Shown here: piece after piece, positions 37,521-47,123 of the stretch
Position numbering within the stretch: the first letter of the stretch is position 1
Layout of the letters: each line of letters opens with the position of its first letter
NCBI RefSeq assembly: GCF_014193585.1
Contig: NZ_BLXY01000003.1
Span: forward strand, 124,001-188,000
Direction: 5' to 3'
From: Geomonas paludis
GTDB lineage: Bacteria; Desulfobacterota; Desulfuromonadia; Geobacterales; Geobacteraceae
Length of the DNA: 64,000 nucleotides
Made by a program: the position numbers and the translations under genes
Notes under the pieces: model-generated
The model's input: the letters and a program-made list of their open reading frames with translations, nothing else
What the model was told of the DNA's origin: nothing
Database searches by the model: none

Positions 37521-37550
37521 GGATCAACCTATGACGTTTCCATGGAATTT

Positions 37551-37671
37551 GATCTCGTTCCCAAGGTCCACCTTGGGAACGCAAACCCTCTCCGAAGCTC
37601 CAACTTCCCTCGGATGCAAAGCTGGAGCTTTGCGCCATATGGGGTTCCCAAGCTGGAGCTTGGGAACCAGG
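37551..37671. repeat. 121-bp three-palindrome element, solo copy
   Basis: Three palindromes in fixed order: TTCCCAAGGTCCACCTTGGGAA, then GCAAAGCTGGAGCTTTGC, then TTCCCAAGCTGGAGCTTGGGAA. Length is identical to the three copies at 47124-47539, with a few base changes. Confidence 0.95.
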
Positions 37672-37818
37672 AAAAGGTTGGCGAGAATATTTCCTGGTTG
37701 GGCAAAAAAAAATGGGGAGCGGTCTCGATCCGCCCCCCTAAAAAGGAGACCCAGGAGTGTGTTCCGGGGTGTTAATTAACTCTATCGGCCCCACATCCCA
37801 AGACTTTAATTATTTTTT

Positions 37819-38670
37819 TCACGGCAGCGAATTATATAAAGCAAAGTTGTCGATGATATAGCGCGCGATGCTGCGCTTGGGGGGCAGCGCCGGCGGCATG
37901 CGCTCAGTGGTAAACCACTGGGCATCCTCGAGCTCATCCGCCTCGACCGTGATCTCGCCCGACTCGTAGTTCGCCACGAACCCGGCCATGAGCTGGCTCG
38001 GGAAGGGCCAGTTCTGGCTCCCCACGTAACGGATGTCGGTGACCTTCAACCCGGTCTCCTCGAACACCTCGCGCACCACGCACTCTTCCAGCGATTCCCC
38101 GAAGTCGACGAAACCGGCCACCAGGCTGTAGCGCCCCGCCGCCCACTCCGGTTTGCGGGCCAGCAGGAACTCGTCGCCGCGCCGGATCAGCACGATGACG
38201 CAGGGATGGATGTGCGGGTAATGCTCATGGCCGCAACCGCCGCAGCGCTTGCCCCAGGTGGGGGCGATGCGGGTCATCTCGGAACTGCCGCAGCGGGAAC
38301 AGTGCCGGCTCAATTTCTCCCAGTACAGGATCTGCCTCGCGACGCCGTACAGGGTCGCCAGTTGGTCCGGAAGCTCGGTCCAGGGAACCGCCTGCAGCCC
38401 CTGCGGGACCTCGTCCCCCTTGGACAGGCTGAAAAGCCGCACCGGGACGCCGTCCCACTCGCCGAAGCGAAGCGCCTGTCCGTGGTCGGCAAGAGGCGCG
38501 GGCAGTTCGCCGCGGTGCAGCTCCCCCTCCCGCAGCAGGAGCGTGTCCCCCTGCAGTAACACCCAGAATCCCGGGCCATCCGTGCCGGCGGCGTCGGGCT
38601 TCAACTGGGTGAACCTGGTCCTGATGATCTCACCGTTGAACGGTAGGTTGACGGTCTCGGGGTAGGACAT
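37819..38670 (-). CDS. nudC: NAD(+) diphosphatase
   Basis: A 283-residue Nudix hydrolase that cleaves NADH and can remove NAD caps from RNA. The middle zinc finger is CSRCG with CGGCG later; the Nudix box GFVDFGESLEECVVREVFEETG is complete; SQNWPFPSQLM, the NudC mark, follows it. Length suits the family. AGGAG precedes the ATG. Divergent from aguA, with about 170 bases between. Confidence 0.96.
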   Translation of the reverse strand: MSYPETVNLPFNGEIIRTRFTQLKPDAAGTDGPGFWVLLQGDTLLLREGELHRGELPAPLADHGQALRFGEWDGVPVRLFSLSKGDEVPQGLQAVPWTELPDQLATLYGVARQILYWEKLSRHCSRCGSSEMTRIAPTWGKRCGGCGHEHYPHIHPCVIVLIRRGDEFLLARKPEWAAGRYSLVAGFVDFGESLEECVVREVFEETGLKVTDIRYVGSQNWPFPSQLMAGFVANYESGEITVEADELEDAQWFTTERMPPALPPKRSIARYIIDNFALYNSLP

Positions 38671-38842
38671 GCTTCTGCTCCTGTGGCGGGGTGGTTGCTG
38701 TGCTGGCGTGCATCATACAGGAACCGGTCGAGGAAGCAATCCCCCTTTTCTTTCAAAGCATTTAACTTGATTGGCTGGCCCGCCTATGTTACTTTTTTCG
38801 TTCGCCAATACCGGCCGTAAGACGGCTGAAGCAGGAGATAAA

Positions 38843-39871
38843 GTGACACAGAACAGAAGATTACCGGCGGAGTGGGAACTCCAGGACGGCGTGCTCATGG
38901 CTTGGCCGCACGAAAACAGCGACTGGCTCCCCTACCTGGACCAGGTCCGCCCTGTCTTTGCCGCCATCGCGAGCGCCATCAGCCAGTTCGAAAAGGTCGT
39001 AGTCGCCGCCGACGACCCCGACCGGGTCCGCGAGGAGCTGGCAGCGGCCGGAGCCGACCTGGAGCAGGTCCGCCTCCTTCCGGTAGAGACCAACGACACC
39101 TGGGCCAGGGACTTCGGCCCGATCACCGTGCTGGAGGACGGCGCCCCGAGGCTCTTGAACTTCGGCTTCAACGGCTGGGGGCTCAAGTTCCCGTCCGACC
39201 TCGACAACCGGATCAACAAGTGCCTGCAGGGGCTTGGCGTGTGGAATGCGCCGCTGGACACGGTGGGGTTGATCCTCGAAGGCGGCAGCGTCGAGAGCGA
39301 CGGCAAAGGGACCATTCTCACCACCGAAGAATGCCTGATGAACGACAACCGCAACCCGCACCTGACCCGCGAGGAACTGGAGGAGGAACTGCACGGCCTG
39401 TTCGGCAGCGACCGCTTCCTGTGGTTGTCCAACGGGTATCTGGCCGGCGACGACACCGACTCCCACGTCGACACCCTGGCCCGCATCTGCCCGGACGACA
39501 CCATCGCCTACGTAGCCTGCGACGACGCGGAAGACGAGCACTACCCGGCGCTCAAGGCCATGGAAGACGAGATCCTCGCATTCCGCACCCGCAGCGGGCG
39601 GCCGTACCGCGCCATCCCCCTCCCCTGGCCGAGCGCGGTGTACGACGACGAGGGACAGAGGCTTCCGGCGACCTACGCCAACTTCCTGGTGATCAACGGC
39701 GCCGTGCTGGTGCCGACCTACCAGGACAAGAACGACGCCGCCGCGCTGGTTGCCGTAGGCCAGGCGTTTCCGGGGTACGAGATCATCGGGATCGACTGCC
39801 TCCCGCTCATCCTGCAGCACGGGTCGCTGCATTGCGTGACCATGCAGTTGCCCAAGGGGACGCTGAGGTAG
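38843..39871 (+). CDS. aguA: Agmatine deiminase
   Basis: A 342-residue peptidyl-arginine-deiminase-family enzyme converting agmatine to N-carbamoylputrescine. Landmarks: RLPAEWELQDGVLMAWPH, ETNDTWARDFGPI, LEGGSVESDGKGT, HVDTLARICP (catalytic histidine), and the carboxy-terminal catalytic cysteine in QHGSLHCVTMQ. GTG 38843 is preferred because AGGAG stands before it; longer frames upstream lack a site. The next gene supplies the following step. Confidence 0.95.
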   Translation: MTQNRRLPAEWELQDGVLMAWPHENSDWLPYLDQVRPVFAAIASAISQFEKVVVAADDPDRVREELAAAGADLEQVRLLPVETNDTWARDFGPITVLEDGAPRLLNFGFNGWGLKFPSDLDNRINKCLQGLGVWNAPLDTVGLILEGGSVESDGKGTILTTEECLMNDNRNPHLTREELEEELHGLFGSDRFLWLSNGYLAGDDTDSHVDTLARICPDDTIAYVACDDAEDEHYPALKAMEDEILAFRTRSGRPYRAIPLPWPSAVYDDEGQRLPATYANFLVINGAVLVPTYQDKNDAAALVAVGQAFPGYEIIGIDCLPLILQHGSLHCVTMQLPKGTLR

Positions 39872-39878
39872 GACAAAG

Positions 39879-40030
39879 GCGGGCGAATAATCATTCGCCC
39901 CTACCATACGCCCCACCCCCTCTCCCCCCGGGAGAGGGTGGCCGCAGGCCGGGTGAGGGCGACGCCGCCAGCAACTAATCGGCCCATGCAACGCCCTCAC
40001 CCCCGCCCCTCTCCCGGCGGGAGAGGGGGG
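39879..40030. repeat. GC-rich palindromic repeat cluster between aguA and aguB
   Basis: GGGCGAATAATCATTCGCCC palindrome followed by two CTCCCCCCGGGAGAGGG / GGCCGGGTGAGGG elements in opposite orientation. It splits a two-gene pathway operon without an obvious stop in transcription. Confidence 0.85.
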
Positions 40031-40051
40031 ACATTCAAGACGGAGAAGAAC

Positions 40052-40933
40052 ATGACCAAACTGAAAGTAGCCCTTGTGCAGCAGGCCCTGAAACCGGGCC
40101 GCGACGAGATGGTGAACGCCACCATCGCCAGGATCCGCGAGGCCGCCGCTCAGGGCGCCCAACTGGTGCTGCTCCAGGAACTGCACACCGGCAGCTACTT
40201 CTGCCAGACCGAGGACACCGCCTGCTTCGACGCGGCCGAGACCATCCCGGGCCCCTCCACCGAACAGTTCGGCGCCGTCGCCCGCGAACTGGGCATCGTC
40301 ATCGTGACCTCGCTCTTCGAGCGCCGCGCCCCCGGGCTGTACCACAACACCGCGGTGGTGCTGGAGAAGGACGGCTCCATCGCCGGCAAGTACCGCAAGA
40401 TGCACATCCCGGACGACCCGGCCTTCTACGAGAAGTTCTACTTCACCCCCGGCGACCTCGGCTTCGAGCCGATCCAGACCTCGGTAGGAAAACTGGGCGT
40501 GCTGGTCTGCTGGGACCAGTGGTACCCGGAAGCTGCGCGCCTGATGGCCCTTGCCGGCGCCGACCTCCTCATCTACCCGACCGCCATCGGCTGGGACCCG
40601 CGCGACGAGGCGGCCGAACAGCAGCGCCAGCTCGATGCCTGGGTCACCGTGCAGCGCGCCCACGCCGTCGCCAACGGCATCCCGGTCTGCAGCGTGAACC
40701 GCGTCGGTTTCGAGGCCGACCCGAGTGGCGCCGGCGCCGGCATCAAGTTCTGGGGCTCCAGCTTCGTGACCGGCCCTCAGGGAGAATTCCTGGTGCGCGC
40801 CGGTGAGGAAGAGGAACTGTTGCTGGTCGATCTCGACATGCGCCGCAGCGAGGACGTGCGCCGCATCTGGCCCTTTCTGCGCGACCGCCGCATCGACGCC
40901 TACGGCGACCTGGTCAAGCGCTACCGGGATTAA
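40052..40933 (+). CDS. aguB: N-carbamoylputrescine amidase
   Basis: A 293-residue nitrilase-family enzyme giving putrescine, carbon dioxide and ammonia. The Glu-Lys-Cys triad is visible in LLQELHTGSYF, KYRKMHIPDD and VLVCWDQWYPE. CNNRVG-like SVNRVGFE follows, and FWGSSFV closes the core. GGAG lies upstream of the ATG at 40052; the open frame before it is repeat sequence. With aguA it completes arginine-derived putrescine synthesis; the arginine decarboxylase gene is not in the window. Confidence 0.96.
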   Translation: MTKLKVALVQQALKPGRDEMVNATIARIREAAAQGAQLVLLQELHTGSYFCQTEDTACFDAAETIPGPSTEQFGAVARELGIVIVTSLFERRAPGLYHNTAVVLEKDGSIAGKYRKMHIPDDPAFYEKFYFTPGDLGFEPIQTSVGKLGVLVCWDQWYPEAARLMALAGADLLIYPTAIGWDPRDEAAEQQRQLDAWVTVQRAHAVANGIPVCSVNRVGFEADPSGAGAGIKFWGSSFVTGPQGEFLVRAGEEEELLLVDLDMRRSEDVRRIWPFLRDRRIDAYGDLVKRYRD

Positions 40934-40956
40934 TAAAGTACTTCGATCCCCTTGCT

Positions 40957-41074
40957 CTCCCCCCCTCGCCCACCGGGAGAGGGGCGGGGGTGAGGGCGCT
41001 GCAATAGGCAAGATGGTGCCTCGTGTCACCGCCCTCACCCGCCCTTCGGGCACCCTCTCCCGGAGGGAGAGGGG
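40957..41074. repeat. GC-rich palindromic repeat
   Basis: An inverted pair of the CTCTCCCxxxGGGAGAGGG element. It directly precedes the second SNF2 gene and supplies false open-frame extension upstream of it. Confidence 0.85.
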
Positions 41075-41127
41075 ATGCCACCACCTTTCTTGCCAGGCTA
41101 CCGTTCCAGAGCGTCACGAGGTTCCAG

Positions 41128-44100
41128 GTGACTCAGCCAAAACAACCACAGCCCCAACCTAATGACCTCCTGGCCCGCTGCACGCCCGAGCAGTCGGTGC
41201 TCGTCCAGCTTCTCTCCGTCATCCACGCGCCTCTCTCCAAGCACGTGCTCCTCAACATCGTCAAGAAAACCGGGCTTCCGGCACCTCCGGGACGGAACTA
41301 TACCGGCCTGGTCCTCGCCGAACTGCTGGAGGAACTGAAGAACCGGGAGCTGGTCCGCCACACCGGCGAGGGGATCTCCTGTGCCCCCGAGGTGGCGCAC
41401 GCCGCCACGCTGCTGGCCATCGAGCAGGGGCGCTTCGAGACCATGGTGCGCACCATCCTCGCCGAGATCCCGATGGTGTCCAACTGGGGGAGCAACTTCT
41501 ACCGGCTGTCGGCCCATGCCCTGCGCGACGTGCGCATCGGCGTCTACCGCAAGGACGTCCGCGCCGCCCTGGAAGCCGCGGAGCGCTACCTGCGCCAGTT
41601 CCCGTACGAGGCCCAGCGCTGCCACCCCCTGGACGCCGTCTGCTTCCGCCCCTTCGACGAGGCGTGGTTCCGAACCCTCCCGGTGATTTTGCAGGGGGCG
41701 GCGCTGGCGGCGCACCTCACCTTCGCCCGGGAGACCCTTACCGCGGCCGATGCACCGTTTCGCGTGCTCGCCGAGCTGACCGCCCGTTCCGACTCTCCCC
41801 CTTTCCTGCTCGACATGTACTGCCTGGAACTGTTATCCCGGGACCACGCCGCCGACGCCGAAGCCGCGGCTGCCGAACGCTGCAGCTCCACCCAGATTTC
41901 CGTGCTCGCCTGCTGCGCACTGCAGCGCGGCCTGTACGACCGCTGCGTGGAGTTGTTCCGTGCCGCCTTGGCCGCTTTGCGCAAGGAGACCGGCAAGAGA
42001 AAAGCCTATTTCGACAACGGCACCGGTCCCTTTTACATCCTCGCCCTCCTCGCCACGCAGGACGCGAAACAGCTCGAAGAAGCGGCGGAACTGTGCAGCT
42101 TCATCGCCGCCAAGAGGGAGTGGCCGGACCAGGAGGTGTACCACGTCCTGCAGGGGGTGATCGCGGAACGGCAGGGAGGGCGCAGCAGCAAGGAGTTCCT
42201 GGAGGCGTCCCTGCAGCGGCCCGCCCAAAGTCCGCTGCACGCCCTGTTCCGGCTGATGGCACTGTACTGGTGCGCGAGCGATCAGCGCGCCGCCGAGGTA
42301 CGTAAGCAGGCAGCCTTGGTGCAGCGCCTAAAGGATTCAGGACACTGTTGGATCGCCCGCGAGATCGAGCATGTGGCTGCGGCGGATGTTGCGGAACCCG
42401 CCCCGGGCAAGGCGCCCGTCCCGTTGTACCGCGCTCTCGCCCCGGTCGAATCCTGGCAAAGCGCCATCTCCGCCCTGCTGCGCCTGACGGGTGACGAGGC
42501 AGCCGACGCGGAGGGGCCGCAGTCGCGCCTGATCTGGCATTTCGAGGAGTTGCGCGGCTTCTTCCAGATCACGCCCAGGGAACAGAAGCAGTCCCCCAAC
42601 GGCAAGTGGAGCGCCGGGCGCAACGTATCGCTCAAGCGGCTGGTGGAAGAGACGGAGAGCCTCGATTATCTCACAGCGCAGGACCGGCTCATCTGCGGCT
42701 GCATCAAGAAGGAGCGCGGCGCCGGCTACTATAACCGCGAGAGTTACGTGCTGGACCAGGACCAGGCGGTGCCGCTCATGATCGGCCACCCGCAGGTCTA
42801 CCTCGATGCCGCCGCATCGGTCCGCCTGGAACTGGTGCACGGCGAACCGGAGCTGCAGCTGACCACGGAGGGAGAATTCCTGCAGCTGCAGTTCTTCCCC
42901 CCTTTCCAGCAGGATCAGAAGCTCTACCTCCAGAAGGAGACCCCGACCCGGATCAAGGTGTACCAGGCCAGGACCGAGTACAAGAAGATTGCCGCCATCA
43001 TCGGCGCCGGGCTCAAGGTGCCCACCCGGGCCAAGGACCAGGCGCTGGCGGCCATAAACTCGCTGGCCTCTGTACTCACGGTGCAGTCGGACGTCGGCCT
43101 CGATTCGTCGCAGCAGGTCCCCGGCGACGCGACGCCGCACTTCCACCTGCTCCCCTACCAGGCCGGCCTGCGGCTGCAGGTACTGGTGCGCCCCTTCTCC
43201 GATGCCGGCCCCTACTTCCGGCCCGGCACCGGAGGCGAGACCGTTCTGGCGGAGATCCAGGGGAAGCGGGTGCAGTGCCGGCGCGACCTGAAGCTCGAAC
43301 AGGAGCAGGCGGCGCTGGCGCTGTCCCAGCTCACCGCGCTGGCGGAGAGCGACGAGAACGAGGGGGAGTGGCTGGTTCCCGGGACCGAGAGCGCGCTGGA
43401 GCTTTTGACGCAGCTGCAGTCGCTGGGGGAAACGGTCCGCGTCTCGTGGCCGCAGGGGGCGCGCTTCAAGATAAAACAGATGGTTACCCCCGGACAGTGC
43501 AAGATTTCCGTGAGACAGGCGAAGGACTATTTCGAACTGGCAGGAGAGGTGAAGATCAACGAGGGGCTGGCGCTCGATCTGCGTCAACTGGTGGATCTGG
43601 CCCGCAGCGCTCACGGCCGTTTCGTGGAACTGGGCGACGGCGAGTTCCTCGCCCTCTCCTCGCAGTTGCGGCGCTACCTGGACGACCTCGCTGCCTGTGC
43701 CGACCCCAGCGGCGCCGCCTTCCGGTTCCATCCCCTCGCCTCTTCCCTCTTCGAGGATTTCGCCGCCGCTGCGGGAGAATTCCAGGCCGACCGCTACTGG
43801 CGCGACCAGGTGCAAAGGCTGCGCGAGGCGGAGTCGTTCCGGCCCCAGCTGCCCGCCACGTTGCAGGCGGAGTTGCGCGGCTACCAGGTGGAAGGGTTCA
43901 ACTGGCTGAACCGGCTCGCCTACTGGGGCGTGGGTGCCTGCCTCGCCGACGACATGGGCCTGGGCAAGACGGTCCAGGCGCTGGCCCAGATCCTCACCAT
44001 GGCGCCGGAAGGTCCGTCCCTGGTGGTCGCGCCCACCTCGGTCTGCCTGAACTGGGACAGCGAGGCGGCCCGCTTCGCGCCTACCTTGAACCGCATCGTC

Positions 44101-45252
44101 TATGGCGGACCGAAACGGTCGGAACTGCTGCAAGGGCTCAAGCCGCTCGACCTGGTCATCTGCAGCTATGGGCTGTTGCAGCAGGACGCCGAACTGCTGG
44201 AGGCGGTGCCCTGGCAGGCCATCGTCCTGGACGAGGCGCAGGCAATCAAGAACATGGCGACCAAGAGGAGCCAGGCCGCCATGAAGCTGCAGGGGAAATT
44301 CAAGATGGTCGCCACCGGCACCCCCATCGAGAACCACCTGGGCGAGCTCTGGAACGTGTTCCGCTTCATCAACCCGGGGCTGCTCGGCTCGCTGAAGCAG
44401 TTCAACGTGAGATACGCATCCCCCATCGAGAAGAGCGAGGACAAGAAGGCGCGCCAGCGGCTCAAGAGGCTGATCCAGCCCTTCATCCTGCGCCGCACCA
44501 AGAACCAGGTGCTGGAGGAGCTGCCGCCCCGGACGGAAATCACCATTCCGGTGCAGATGGGCATGGAGGAGGCCGCGCTCTACGAGGCGATCCGGAAGAG
44601 CGCCCTGGACAACCTGGCCGGCGTCGACAAGGTCGAGGGGAAGGCGGAACTGCATATCAAAATCCTGGCGGAGATCATGAGGCTGCGCCGCGCCTGCTGC
44701 AACCCGCGCCTGGTGCTCCCCGACAGCGCCATACCGAGCGCGAAGCTGGCGGCCTTCGCCGAGATCGTCGACGAGCTCAGGGAAAACCGCCACAAGGCGC
44801 TGGTCTTCAGCCAGTTCGTGGGACACTTGGAGATCATCCGGAACTACCTCGATGGCGCCGGCATCCCTTACCAGTACCTGGACGGCAGCACTCCGGCACC
44901 CGAGCGCAAGGAGCGGGTCGACGCCTTCCAGGCCGGCTCCGGCGACCTGTTCCTGATCAGCCTGAAGGCGGGCGGCGTGGGGCTCAACCTGACCGCCGCC
45001 GACTACGTCATCCACATGGATCCCTGGTGGAACCCGGCGGTCGAGGACCAGGCTTCCGACCGGGCGCACCGCATCGGGCAGCAGCGCCCGGTGACCATCT
45101 ACCGGCTGGTCGCCAAGGGGACCATCGAGGAGAAGATCGTCGGCCTGCACCAGCAAAAACGCGGTCTCGCCGACAGTCTGCTCGACGAAAGCGATGTCTC
45201 AGGCAAGGTCACCGTCGAAGAGCTCCTGGCGCTGTTGCGGATCGGCTCATAA
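41128..45252 (+). CDS. Very large SNF2-family helicase
   Basis: A 1374-residue ATPase. The first 500 residues or so are mostly helical, with repeat-like helix pairs and no SWIM cysteine cluster that I can see. The motor lies in the last third: Walker A DDMGLGKTVQ (lysine near 947), Walker B LDEAQAIKN, TGTPIENHLGE, FILRRTKNQV, VFSQFVGHLE, LKAGGVGLNLT and DRAHRIGQQ. It is a different protein from the SNF2 at 33702, sharing only the motor. GTG 41128 has GAGG upstream and avoids the repeat at 40957-41074. Role is probably chromatin or transcription-complex remodelling, unproved. Confidence 0.9.
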   Translation: MTQPKQPQPQPNDLLARCTPEQSVLVQLLSVIHAPLSKHVLLNIVKKTGLPAPPGRNYTGLVLAELLEELKNRELVRHTGEGISCAPEVAHAATLLAIEQGRFETMVRTILAEIPMVSNWGSNFYRLSAHALRDVRIGVYRKDVRAALEAAERYLRQFPYEAQRCHPLDAVCFRPFDEAWFRTLPVILQGAALAAHLTFARETLTAADAPFRVLAELTARSDSPPFLLDMYCLELLSRDHAADAEAAAAERCSSTQISVLACCALQRGLYDRCVELFRAALAALRKETGKRKAYFDNGTGPFYILALLATQDAKQLEEAAELCSFIAAKREWPDQEVYHVLQGVIAERQGGRSSKEFLEASLQRPAQSPLHALFRLMALYWCASDQRAAEVRKQAALVQRLKDSGHCWIAREIEHVAAADVAEPAPGKAPVPLYRALAPVESWQSAISALLRLTGDEAADAEGPQSRLIWHFEELRGFFQITPREQKQSPNGKWSAGRNVSLKRLVEETESLDYLTAQDRLICGCIKKERGAGYYNRESYVLDQDQAVPLMIGHPQVYLDAAASVRLELVHGEPELQLTTEGEFLQLQFFPPFQQDQKLYLQKETPTRIKVYQARTEYKKIAAIIGAGLKVPTRAKDQALAAINSLASVLTVQSDVGLDSSQQVPGDATPHFHLLPYQAGLRLQVLVRPFSDAGPYFRPGTGGETVLAEIQGKRVQCRRDLKLEQEQAALALSQLTALAESDENEGEWLVPGTESALELLTQLQSLGETVRVSWPQGARFKIKQMVTPGQCKISVRQAKDYFELAGEVKINEGLALDLRQLVDLARSAHGRFVELGDGEFLALSSQLRRYLDDLAACADPSGAAFRFHPLASSLFEDFAAAAGEFQADRYWRDQVQRLREAESFRPQLPATLQAELRGYQVEGFNWLNRLAYWGVGACLADDMGLGKTVQALAQILTMAPEGPSLVVAPTSVCLNWDSEAARFAPTLNRIVYGGPKRSELLQGLKPLDLVICSYGLLQQDAELLEAVPWQAIVLDEAQAIKNMATKRSQAAMKLQGKFKMVATGTPIENHLGELWNVFRFINPGLLGSLKQFNVRYASPIEKSEDKKARQRLKRLIQPFILRRTKNQVLEELPPRTEITIPVQMGMEEAALYEAIRKSALDNLAGVDKVEGKAELHIKILAEIMRLRRACCNPRLVLPDSAIPSAKLAAFAEIVDELRENRHKALVFSQFVGHLEIIRNYLDGAGIPYQYLDGSTPAPERKERVDAFQAGSGDLFLISLKAGGVGLNLTAADYVIHMDPWWNPAVEDQASDRAHRIGQQRPVTIYRLVAKGTIEEKIVGLHQQKRGLADSLLDESDVSGKVTVEELLALLRIGS

Positions 45253-45304
45253 CGCGGCCTATAACAGGCGCGGGACGCTCATATCATCCGGTTCGCTTCC
45301 ATCC

Positions 45305-45332
45305 TTCCCATTCTCCCTGCATCGCATATAAT
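45305..45332 (+). promoter_or_regulatory. Candidate promoter of the GGDEF gene
   Basis: A perfect TATAAT at 45327-45332, with a weak TTCCCA at 45305-45310 (16-base spacer), lies about 38 bases before the GTG start. Confidence 0.5.
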
Positions 45333-45369
45333 CAACGTGTCCGCTTCACAACTGATATGAGGATGCAGC

Positions 45370-47031
45370 GTGAGTTACCTCGACCATTCTCACAAACGCC
45401 TTAGGATGATCGATCTCACCTTCTCGGCAGCCTTGCTGCTGCTGACTGTGATGCTCTTTTTGTCCTACTTCATCAGGACGGAACTGGTCCAGACCAACGT
45501 GCAGACCCAGCACACCTATGACGTCATCATGGCGGTCGACGAACTCAGCAATTCCATGCTGCAGGCGGAAAGCAGCAGGCGCGGCTATATCCTTACCGGC
45601 AACGTGCAGCAGAAGTCCCGTTGTGAAGTTTTCGCCAAGAGCGCGCAGGAGAATCTGAAAGAAGTACAGGATCTGACCCTCGACAACCAAAGCCAGCAGC
45701 GGCGGCTGGCCAAACTGGACAACTTGATCCAGCGCAAGATAACCATCTTCAAGCTCTCCATTTCCCACTACGACAGAATGGGTTTCCGCGGGCCGGAGCA
45801 GGCACAACTGACCGAAGAAGGCACGTCGCTCATGACTGCCATTCGAGTCGAAATCGACGAGATCAAGAGCCATGAAAAGGCCCTGCTGAGCGAACGACGC
45901 GCCCGCGAACGGACCACCCTTCTCATCCTTACTGTCGTGGTCCTTTCCGGCATCCTGATCGCCATCATCCTGCTGAGCCTCAGCTACTACATCGCGCGCC
46001 ACGAATCGCGCAGCCACCTGATCGCGGCGGGAGACCTGCAGGCAGCCAACAGGGACATCTCCGACCTGAGCAGCATGACCCAGCTGCTGCAATCCTGCTC
46101 CAACTTCGACGAGGCGCGCGGCATCCTCTCCTGTTACGGAGAGAAGTTCTTCCCCAGGGCGTCGGGTGGCATCTACCTGATCAACGCCTCCAGGACGCTG
46201 ATGACCGATGCCGCGGCCTGGGGGGTGGCCGACAGGAAGCCGTTCACTCCGGACCAATGCTGGGCCATGAGGCTCGGGCAGACGCACCTGAGCGCCGCCG
46301 CATCCGACGTGAAATGTCAGCACGTAGAGACGGGGGACACGACGGCGCATCTGTGCATCCCGCTGGCCGCGCACCACGAAACGCTGGGGACACTCCACTT
46401 GAGCTTCGCCCCCAATGAAGATCCGGACTTCATGGAAAAGAAACGCTTGAAAGCCGCGGCTTTCGCGGAACAGGTCGCCCTCGCCGTGCGCAGCCTGCAA
46501 CTGCGCGAACAGTTGCGGGAGCTTTCCATCCGCGACCCGCTGACCGGCCTGTTGAACCGGCGCCACATGGAGGAGTCGCTGCTGCGCGAGATCAGCCGCA
46601 CGACCAGGACCAGGCAGCCGCTCAGCGTAGTCATGCTCGATGTGGACCATTTCAAGAGCTTCAACGATACCTTCGGGCACGAAGCAGGCGACCATGTCCT
46701 GAAGGAAGTGGGCCAGCTGCTGCAGAAAAACGTGCGCGACAGTGACATAGCCTGCCGTTTCGGAGGCGAAGAGTTCACCCTGATACTTCCCGAGGCGGAC
46801 TGCGACATTGCCCTGGAGATCTGCAACCGTATCAGGAACGCGGTAAAGGGGCTGCAACTGGTCATGGGAAGACAGCACCTGGGTCACATCACCATTTCGG
46901 CAGGAATAGCGGTGTTCCCGGCCGATGGCGACACCATCCAGCAGTTGCTGGCCACCGCCGACGAGGCACTGTACGAAGCAAAGGAAAAGGGTCGCGACCG
47001 CGTCATAGCGAGTTGCACCGATCAGTCATAG
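45370..47031 (+). CDS. CHASE3-GAF-GGDEF diguanylate cyclase
   Basis: A 553-residue inner-membrane enzyme making cyclic di-GMP. Membrane helix (about 15-35), periplasmic CHASE3-like helical sensor (36-180, with SSRRGYILTGN), second helix (about 182-207), GAF domain (230-375), and GGDEF domain (385-550). The active site is GGEEF, which is functional in the family. RDSD five residues earlier is the inhibitory RxxD site, so product inhibition is expected. GTG start with AGGA upstream. It is the opposite activity to the HD-GYP protein at 3509. Confidence 0.93.
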   Translation: MSYLDHSHKRLRMIDLTFSAALLLLTVMLFLSYFIRTELVQTNVQTQHTYDVIMAVDELSNSMLQAESSRRGYILTGNVQQKSRCEVFAKSAQENLKEVQDLTLDNQSQQRRLAKLDNLIQRKITIFKLSISHYDRMGFRGPEQAQLTEEGTSLMTAIRVEIDEIKSHEKALLSERRARERTTLLILTVVVLSGILIAIILLSLSYYIARHESRSHLIAAGDLQAANRDISDLSSMTQLLQSCSNFDEARGILSCYGEKFFPRASGGIYLINASRTLMTDAAAWGVADRKPFTPDQCWAMRLGQTHLSAAASDVKCQHVETGDTTAHLCIPLAAHHETLGTLHLSFAPNEDPDFMEKKRLKAAAFAEQVALAVRSLQLREQLRELSIRDPLTGLLNRRHMEESLLREISRTTRTRQPLSVVMLDVDHFKSFNDTFGHEAGDHVLKEVGQLLQKNVRDSDIACRFGGEEFTLILPEADCDIALEICNRIRNAVKGLQLVMGRQHLGHITISAGIAVFPADGDTIQQLLATADEALYEAKEKGRDRVIASCTDQS

Positions 47032-47046
47032 GCACAGCCCCTCCCA

Positions 47047-47076
47047 GGGGACTGGCTCCGCAATGTGCCAGTCCCC
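47047..47076. repeat. GGGGAC/GTCCCC palindrome, inverted copy
   Basis: GGGGACTGGCTCC...GTGCCAGTCCCC, the reverse orientation of the copy at 29682. It opens the repeat island 47032-47677. Confidence 0.8.
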
Positions 47077-47123
47077 CTCCGCTCACCCCCTACCCTGCCG
47101 CCCCCTACGTTTTGATCTCGTTT

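Noticed and set aside
42337-45156. A 939-codon minus-strand open frame across the second SNF2 gene
   Set aside because: Same reason: shadow of a real gene with motor motifs in the opposite strand.
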